Assembly: GCA_963921825.1 (NCBI GenBank)
Contig: OY997588.1
Span: 9,376,001 to 9,440,000 of the forward strand
Source of the DNA: Erodium maritimum
Taxonomy: Eukaryota; Streptophyta; Magnoliopsida; Geraniales; Geraniaceae
Length of the DNA stretch: 64,000 nt
Direction: 5' to 3'
Shown here: in pieces, positions 58,183 to 64,000 of the stretch
Position numbering within the stretch: the stretch's first letter is position 1
Layout: each line of letters begins with the position of its first letter
Position numbers and translations under genes: made by a program
The notes under the pieces: model-generated
Seen by the model: only the letters and a program-made list of their open reading frames with translations
Database searches by the model: none
What the model was told of the DNA's origin: nothing

Positions 58183-61100
58183 TTACGTGCCCATCAGATG
58201 CATATAATTTTGACCCATTTGCCGCTTGATGTGGTCTGGTATCAACTTATTGACGAGTTCTGGGGATGCCCCAGACAACTGTTACAGAAATGGAGCAACC
58301 ACTCAGAAACATTTTAATAAACTGTAGGACTAGAGAACTTTATGAGAGAGCATGCAATATGCACATCAATAAAGCTATTTATATATGCTGGATTTGGCTA
58401 CATGAATTCTTTAGCAAAACTTCTTATACTCCAGTTAGTCCTATCATCTAATCCATTCATTCATGTCTCACGTTGTCTTCTCTAATCACTTGTTCTATGT
58501 TAACATCCTAGGTCTACCATACTATGCCTCATGTCCAAACCACCAAGTGGCTTTCTCAGAAAATTCCATTCTATATTTCGATAAATCTTTAGTTTGTTCA
58601 AGGTTAATCTACAACGACACCCTAATTGAAGAAACCTATTAATAATACTACAAATGTGATAATATAGTCTGGGGTTCAGATTGCATACTTCTTGTTTAAA
58701 ATTGAACAAAGGTGGTAACAGACGACCATTAGGTAGGCGGCCATTCAGCTCACGGAGCTCGTCAAAGAAAGGATGTGCACATGCTTCAAGCTGCAAGTTG
58801 CAATAAAAGAAGCAAATTTACAGACTTAGAATGAAGCACAGAACCTAATAAATCATATTAGCACACACTGCCCAAATTGGATCTAAAAGACATCAGCAAA
58901 AATAGAACTCACTGCTGTGCAGCGAAGACTTGGTGAATATTGAAGCAACCGTGATGCTAAATCAATTGCCTCTGGGGGCATCCTTTTGTGGAAAACCTGA
59001 ACCAATAAATTAGGAAATGGATTAGTTGAATTTTTCCATGAACAAAAATGTAATCATCAGTCTTGAGAAGCTGCGTCTGTGAGTCTTATAAGTGAATTAA
59101 GAAAATCTAAGGCAAAAATTAACAGAGGAGAGTACAACCTGTTGATGAATTTAACACCATTAATGTTTTCTTATATCAATTCAAAAATTTAGAATATCAC
59201 TCACAAGTTTAAAATAACAACGAATTCAAACCTTGTGCCAAGGGTGCGCTTTTATCTGTGGGAACCTGAAATCAGTGTAATTTGGGTTCATGCAGCGGAT
59301 TTCTTCCCGAGTTGGAGTACCAAGAACCTAAAACAACGCATTCATTCAGTATATGACCAAAATAATTTAATGATTCCAAGTAACAACACTCAATCCTTAC
59401 CTTGATAATCTCCACAAGCTGGTCTACAGCACTTTCCCCGGGAAACAGGGGCTACAAAATTATAAGATAATAAAGGAGTCATTTTAGCTTAACATGACTG
59501 AATTGAAAACAAAACAATAAGCATAAAACTGACCTGGCCAAGAAGAAGCTCAGCAAGGATACAACCAGCAGACCAGATATCAATTGAGGTTGTATATTCG
59601 GTGGCCCCAAATATGAGTTCTGGAGCTCGATAATAACGAGAGCATATGTATGATATGTTGGCTTCACCTTTGACCTGGTCACAGGTCAGCTCAGTTCACA
59701 GTACATCTATACTTGTTTCTTAATTTTGAGAAAGGGGTACGTAACTTAATTAACTACAGGCTACAGCAGGAGAGAAAAAAAAAATGATAAAGATTTCAAC
59801 GTACTAGCACTTTTGCACTTCCAAAATCACAAATCTTCACCTGGTGGGTTTGAGGATCAACCTTTACAAGGAAAAAAATGACTTTAGAGAAAGTGTTGTG
59901 TTTCACATAAAGGAAATAGTGACTTAATCAGGGAGATGCAAACCAAAATATTTTGAGGCTTCAAATCCCTGTGGCAAACTCCAGGAACTGCATGTATGTA
60001 TGCCAAACCCCTGAAAATCTGCAAGATTTACAAGCTTGTAAGTGGCAAGCATAAATGAGCAAACAAATTCACCAACTAAGGGGACATTAATACCTGGTAC
60101 ATGTAAAGCTTAACATAGATAAGTGGGATTCTTTGATTCGCATTGCTGTAGTGCTTTAGAACCCGATACAGGCTCTCCGGGACATATTCCATGACCAGGT
60201 TGAGGAAAAGTTCATCTTGGCTTGTAGTTGAAAAGAAACAATGCTTCAAACAAACCACATTTACATGATCCATTGTGCGCATCAATTGCAACTCACGATT
60301 CTTATATCTTTTGTCCTGCAAAACCTTCTTTATAGCCACTGTTTCTCCTGATTCCAGGCATTTTGCCTGAGAGTTAAGCAAAAATCAAGAGATGAGTAGA
60401 TGGGTAAAATGGCACCCAGATCGAAACAACTAGAATGATAGCACATGCTTACCTGAAAAACAACTCCAAACGAACCAGTTCCAACTATGCGCTCTGCCAT
60501 AAAACTAATGGTCTGCGAGATTTGGAAGAACAAGTATGCAAACATGATATTTAATCAAGATCAGCCCTCTTGAACAAATCATAAGTACTCTTATTTTTGA
60601 GTTGCAAGTCATAAATAAACGAGAAAATTAGACGTGTAGAAATTTGAATATGATTTATCGTCCTTTCTTTTGGATAAAGGTACTAGATTTTTATCTATTG
60701 AGTCAATATAATTTAAGGGCATTAACAAAACATTCTTATACCTGCTTCGGTTCTCCATTTTTGCCCCCAATTGTAGTGGAGATAATATGGCCTGTGAGAG
60801 GATCATTCCCGTCCGCAACTGCTGCTGCCATTTCCTGTAAAACTACTATTAATACATGTTTCCTATGGAAGATGCAAAATTTAATCAATAACATTAAGGG
60901 ATCGGCAACCATCGTTAAGTATGTAGAGCAAGTTATAATTAATTTCAGGTTTTCAACTAGTGGAAAAAGTGGCAAATTCTTGGATCAACTTCACAGAGCA
61001 GCACCTATGATAGTCAACAATCCACCAAAAGAGCTAAACTAACCAATGGAAATAATGAAGCCCAATAGTAAACATCAAAGCTAATTTCTAAAAGGCACAC

Positions 61101-61381
61101 TTAGATCCAATTTCCATAACCAAATAGGAAAGGAAGCAACATAACTTGAAATGGGCATAATTCAGTCCCAAACAAACATGTAGGAGCTCAAATTAAGAGG
61201 CAACAAACACCAGAAAACCTAGAAACAATGCAATAAACCAGCCCACTAGAGAGGGAGATGTAACATAAGTACTGAGAAAAGGAAAGGGAAAGACAGGCAA
61301 GCACCGACAGATCGGCAGCAAAACATTGAGAGGAAATCCAGAAATTGGAGCGCTTGAAGGGTTTACCTTATCCTCCGGCAT
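58183..61381 (-). CDS. GSK3/Shaggy-like kinase, group II (BIN2-like)
   Basis: This Ser/Thr kinase family represses brassinosteroid signalling by phosphorylating BZR-type factors. Twelve exons (61381-61367, 60834-60742, 60512-60453, 60366-60094, 60018-59944, 59861-59805, 59674-59534, 59451-59401, 59327-59232, 58996-58913, 58790-58689, 58278-58183) give 380 residues, the length of Arabidopsis BIN2. Key residues fall on BIN2 numbering: glycine loop GTGSFGVVF, catalytic Lys69 (VAIKK), [11 protein letters not shown], activation-loop Tyr200 ([13 protein letters not shown]) and the TREE motif T261-E264. The N-terminus MPEDKEMAAAV and [18 protein letters not shown] also match group II. Residue 91 is Val in DHVNVV where the family has Pro. 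The C-terminus ([13 protein letters not shown]) differs from BIN2's. The five-codon first exon is anchored by its splice site and homology. Confidence 0.94.
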
Positions 61382-62369
61382 GTAGAGAAGAGAGGGGAAG
61401 ATGAGCAGAGGAAGGGATTGGAGGTGGAGAAGGAGGAGTTTGAAGATGGAGATGGAGAAGGAGGAGACAAGTCTACAGAAGCATGTGATTCACATCACAC
61501 CTTCCCTTTTTTCCTCTCTCTTTCTCTCTCCTCCTTTCCCTCGTCTCCGCTCTCTCTCTTCCGACTTGTCTTTTTCCGCTTCTTTGTTAATGGCCCCTTC
61601 CATTTCTGCCTAATCACACTATTGTCCGCAAGGTAATAATATTCGAGGAATAGATACCCTGTTTGGGATATCTCGTTTTGAAATGTTTTTTTTTTTATTA
61701 TCGATAATTTTGTTTTCGAGGAAAACAATGTATATTAATAAAACGAGTGTTTATAAAGCAAAAAAACAATAAACACTTAAAAGTAAAAAAACATAAAAGA
61801 AACGAGTTCTCACAACCGAGGATGCTCAGACAGAAATATAAAAAGCTCAAGTCGTTGACTGCCTCCTGAAGGTGAGACTGCGGTAGCGTCTGACAACACC
61901 GACACAGTGAATTCAGACTGGCGTTGAACGCCGAAAAAAACGTCAACCATTGCACGTTGTTGGCGTTGAACGCTGACAGTGAGCTGACTGAGAGACAAAT
62001 AAATAATATTTTAATACTCACCGCCATCAACTCCCCGTCAGTGGCACTATGGATGCTCTTAATATCTACTAAGATTATGGCTTAACCACATTGTTTTTCA
62101 TCCAATCTCCATCTGTAGACTGTAGCCTACTATTTTATGTTCTATATTCTTTTTCCATTGCTTTTGATTGAGGACTAGCAATGCGATTGAACATGTTGAA
62201 GGGGGGCAGATAAAGAATATGTCTAGATTGCAATAACAATAGAATGAATACATATTTTATTGGATAAAACCCGAACAGAGCCCGAGCCAAATATATAACA
62301 AAATCGACGACAAGGTAAGATTGTCATCTGGTACAGTGGATGTGAATTGGAAATGATGCTTTTTCCTGA
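61382..62369. other. Kinase promoter and spacer
   Basis: Bases 61382-61560 are the kinase leader, purine-rich then CT-rich. Around 61800-62060 a G+C-richer stretch with GGCGTTGAACGC and GCTGACAGTGAGCTGACTGAG ends in ACTATGGATGCTC next to TTAA. It resembles the right end of the Harbinger-like MITEs, but no matching left end was found. The final part before 62369 is the transporter 3' UTR. Confidence 0.4.
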
Positions 62370-64000
62370 TCATGATGGAGGGAAGTATCTGTTAAGGTTG
62401 AAAGGGAGAGTGTAGAACTCCTCATTCCTGCTGTCTCCCTTGAAGCTCCGGAACTTGACCCACCAGGGCATTCCCCTATCTTTCCCACTGTCCTTGTAAT
62501 CTAAGGTATTGTCCAACAATACCGCTACCATAAATGCCACCGTTGGAGACGAAGAGAATATGGTGTTCAGGAAGTCATTAAACTGTACATATATATACAT
62601 GGAGAAGAAGCACAATAAGTATAAAGATGAGGAACAATTTGAAAAACGAGGAAGCAAGCACTGACCCATCCAGCATTGGTGTGAGCAGGGCCATGAAGGG
62701 CCTTTGCTGTGTATTCCCTGAAGTATAGAGGAACTGAGAACCCCAAGAAGATGGCAACCCCTGTTATGAACAGGTTCCTCATCGAGTTCATGTTTGTAAA
62801 TTGCAAAAACGACAGCCCCACAGATCCTATAACACCACCCACAACAACACATTAGACACATTCATAATAATTACTTACACCCTAAACATGATTAGACAAG
62901 TGTTTGAAACCATTCTCACCAACAAGTCCATACAAAACACAGTATACTGCTGCAAATATGCTGAAGGGTATTGATGCAAACAAAGCTCCAAATTTGCCTG
63001 CAAACACCATCAAACCATTATGTTTGGGTTAAAAACGAAATACTAACTGAGACTGCATAAATATATGATGTATGGAACACTTTGGTACTGACCTAGCATT
63101 GAAAAGAATATCATAAAACCAGCTGAGATTTGGATAACTCTGCGGCTTCCAACGCGCGTGCTTCCAAGAAGACCGATGTTTTCTCTGTTATTTTTCTTCT
63201 AATTAGTTAATCTTTCTTAGCAGCCAAACGAAAAGTTTCAGACTAGCATAATACTTACACAGAGACTGTTGATCCAGACAAACTTCCAAAGAGGCCATTA
63301 AGCAGGATCCCGATTCCCTGCACATGGTGAAGTCGAATATGTAAGTCTCCTACACAACTATAACTATGTCAACAAAATGATCTAGTTTCTCATTGCAATA
63401 CACACTTACCTGCCAACCAATACCACGGCTAAGAACATGAGCTGGAGGAGGAGTGGCACTAGCTAAACGCGATGTAGCTTTGTAAGCTCCGGTTGACTGT
63501 GGAACACAAATATTAGTTTTGTATTATTATCAGCAATTATTTAAATGTATCAAGGGACCCAACCAAAATTGGATGGAAATGAACTTGAACCCCTGGTCTC
63601 ATGGACCCAAGCTCAAGTGCTTGACCAGTTGAAATAGCAAATGTGGTCACAAATATCAGTTGTAATATAGGGTTGGGTTATACCTCAATCAGTGAGACTA
63701 GAACAGCAGCCATCATTCCAAAGGCATGACCAGCATCAAAGCTAGGGGCACCCCACTGAAGAGGATATGGGACCTTTATCCTGTAGTAGATCATTGCAAT
63801 CAACGTCAGTCCATAAAATTCAAAGTTTTACCATGAGACAAGTTAGTGTTCTATAATTGTACCATGGAGCAGATGTAATTAGATTGGCCTTATCAGTTCT
63901 GCAATTGATTTGGGTAAGCTCTGGACGGTGTTTGTATGCGCCACTGGCTGTTAAGAGCTGGGCATAAGCCCATATCACAGTAACAGATATAAGCAGGGCA
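62370..64000 (-). CDS. Nucleobase-ascorbate transporter (NAT/NCS2), 3' part
   Basis: This is a plasma-membrane permease of the NAT family, which moves purines, uracil or ascorbate with protons. The visible exons are 64000-63863 (cut by the edge), 63780-63684, 63496-63410, 63317-63259, 63184-63093, 62997-62920, 62826-62666 and 62582-62370; all junctions are GT-AG and in frame. Visible family parts include WGAPSFDAGHAFGMMAAVLV, ATPPPAHVLSRGIGWQGIGI, the region after GSTVSVENIGLLGSTRVGSR, several hydrophobic membrane segments (FGALFASIPFSIFAAVYCVL) and QFTNMNSMRNLF. The tail ends LPFNLNRYFPPS. Plant NATs have about 520-550 residues; about 310 are seen here. The 5' half lies outside the window. 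Specific paralogue and substrate are not assigned. Confidence 0.93.
63566..63640 (-). mobile_element. tRNA-derived SINE-head-like fragment in a NAT intron
   Basis: On the minus strand the sequence reads ATTTCAACTGGTCAAGCACTTG, then AGACCAGGGGTTCAAGTTC. The spacing and the GGTTCAAGTTC word resemble the A and B boxes of tRNA-derived SINEs. No tail or target duplication was defined, so it may be only a head fragment. Confidence 0.35.

Noticed and set aside
61800-62060. Complete Harbinger-like MITE
   Set aside because: Only a right-end-like sequence next to TTAA is visible. No inverted left end could be matched, so it was not called as an element.
1-64000. tRNA, rRNA or CRISPR loci
   Set aside because: No complete cloverleaf, rRNA core or spaced direct-repeat array was recognised; the tRNA-like words near 23.9 and 63.6 kb look like SINE heads, and the one at 37.8 kb lacks an A box.

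Overview
This is nuclear DNA from a flowering plant, almost certainly a eudicot. The genes have many short GT-AG introns, every recognisable product is plant-specific or in its plant form, and gene islands are separated by AT-rich, transposon-filled spacers. The family cannot be fixed from sequence alone; a rosid is a weak guess.

Twelve host loci are supported. From left to right: the 3' end of a small CTD/NLI-type phosphatase (+); an intact nine-exon cytochrome P450 of the CYP87A type (-); a class A4-like heat stress transcription factor (+); a STICHEL-like, DnaX-related AAA protein (-); the fossil 5' end of a PR-4/Barwin gene (+); the KDEL receptor ERD2 (+); an intronless DUF641/GIL1-like gene (+); a small secreted peptide precursor ending in a CEP-type motif (-); a 15-exon plastid-targeted Rossmann plus CIA30 protein (+); a group IIe WRKY factor (-); a 12-exon GSK3/Shaggy kinase whose residues fall on BIN2 numbering (-); and a nucleobase-ascorbate transporter cut by the right edge (-). 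I rebuilt each multi-exon model by hand from splice sites and frame, and all summed lengths are multiples of three. Several belong to signalling or stress response (HSF, WRKY, BIN2-like kinase, CEP-like peptide, PR-4 relic), but nothing suggests a co-regulated cluster; this is ordinary plant gene order.

The spacers, mainly 12-15 kb, 18-32 kb, 32-45 kb and 49-55 kb, hold mobile elements. Mutator-like MITEs have perfect 9-bp target duplications at 3.1, 20.6 and 29.6 kb. Harbinger-like MITEs have TAA duplications at 14.5, 25.9 and 49.7 kb, and a hAT-like MITE has an 8-bp duplication at 54.6 kb. There is a decayed L1-type LINE at 40.7-44.5 kb and a group of short A-tailed LINE-like retroposons, two with clear 12- and 16-bp duplications. 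A very young Ty1/copia element at 32.7-37.4 kb sits inside one of these retroposons, and a small TRIM-like LTR relic lies at 38.7 kb.

The most interesting points are the CEP-like peptide gene, divergent residues in the HSF DNA-binding domain plus upstream ORFs in its leader, a tandem CAGGAG splice acceptor in the P450, the PR-4 relic that keeps its TATA box and signal peptide, and the family of short A-tailed retroposons.
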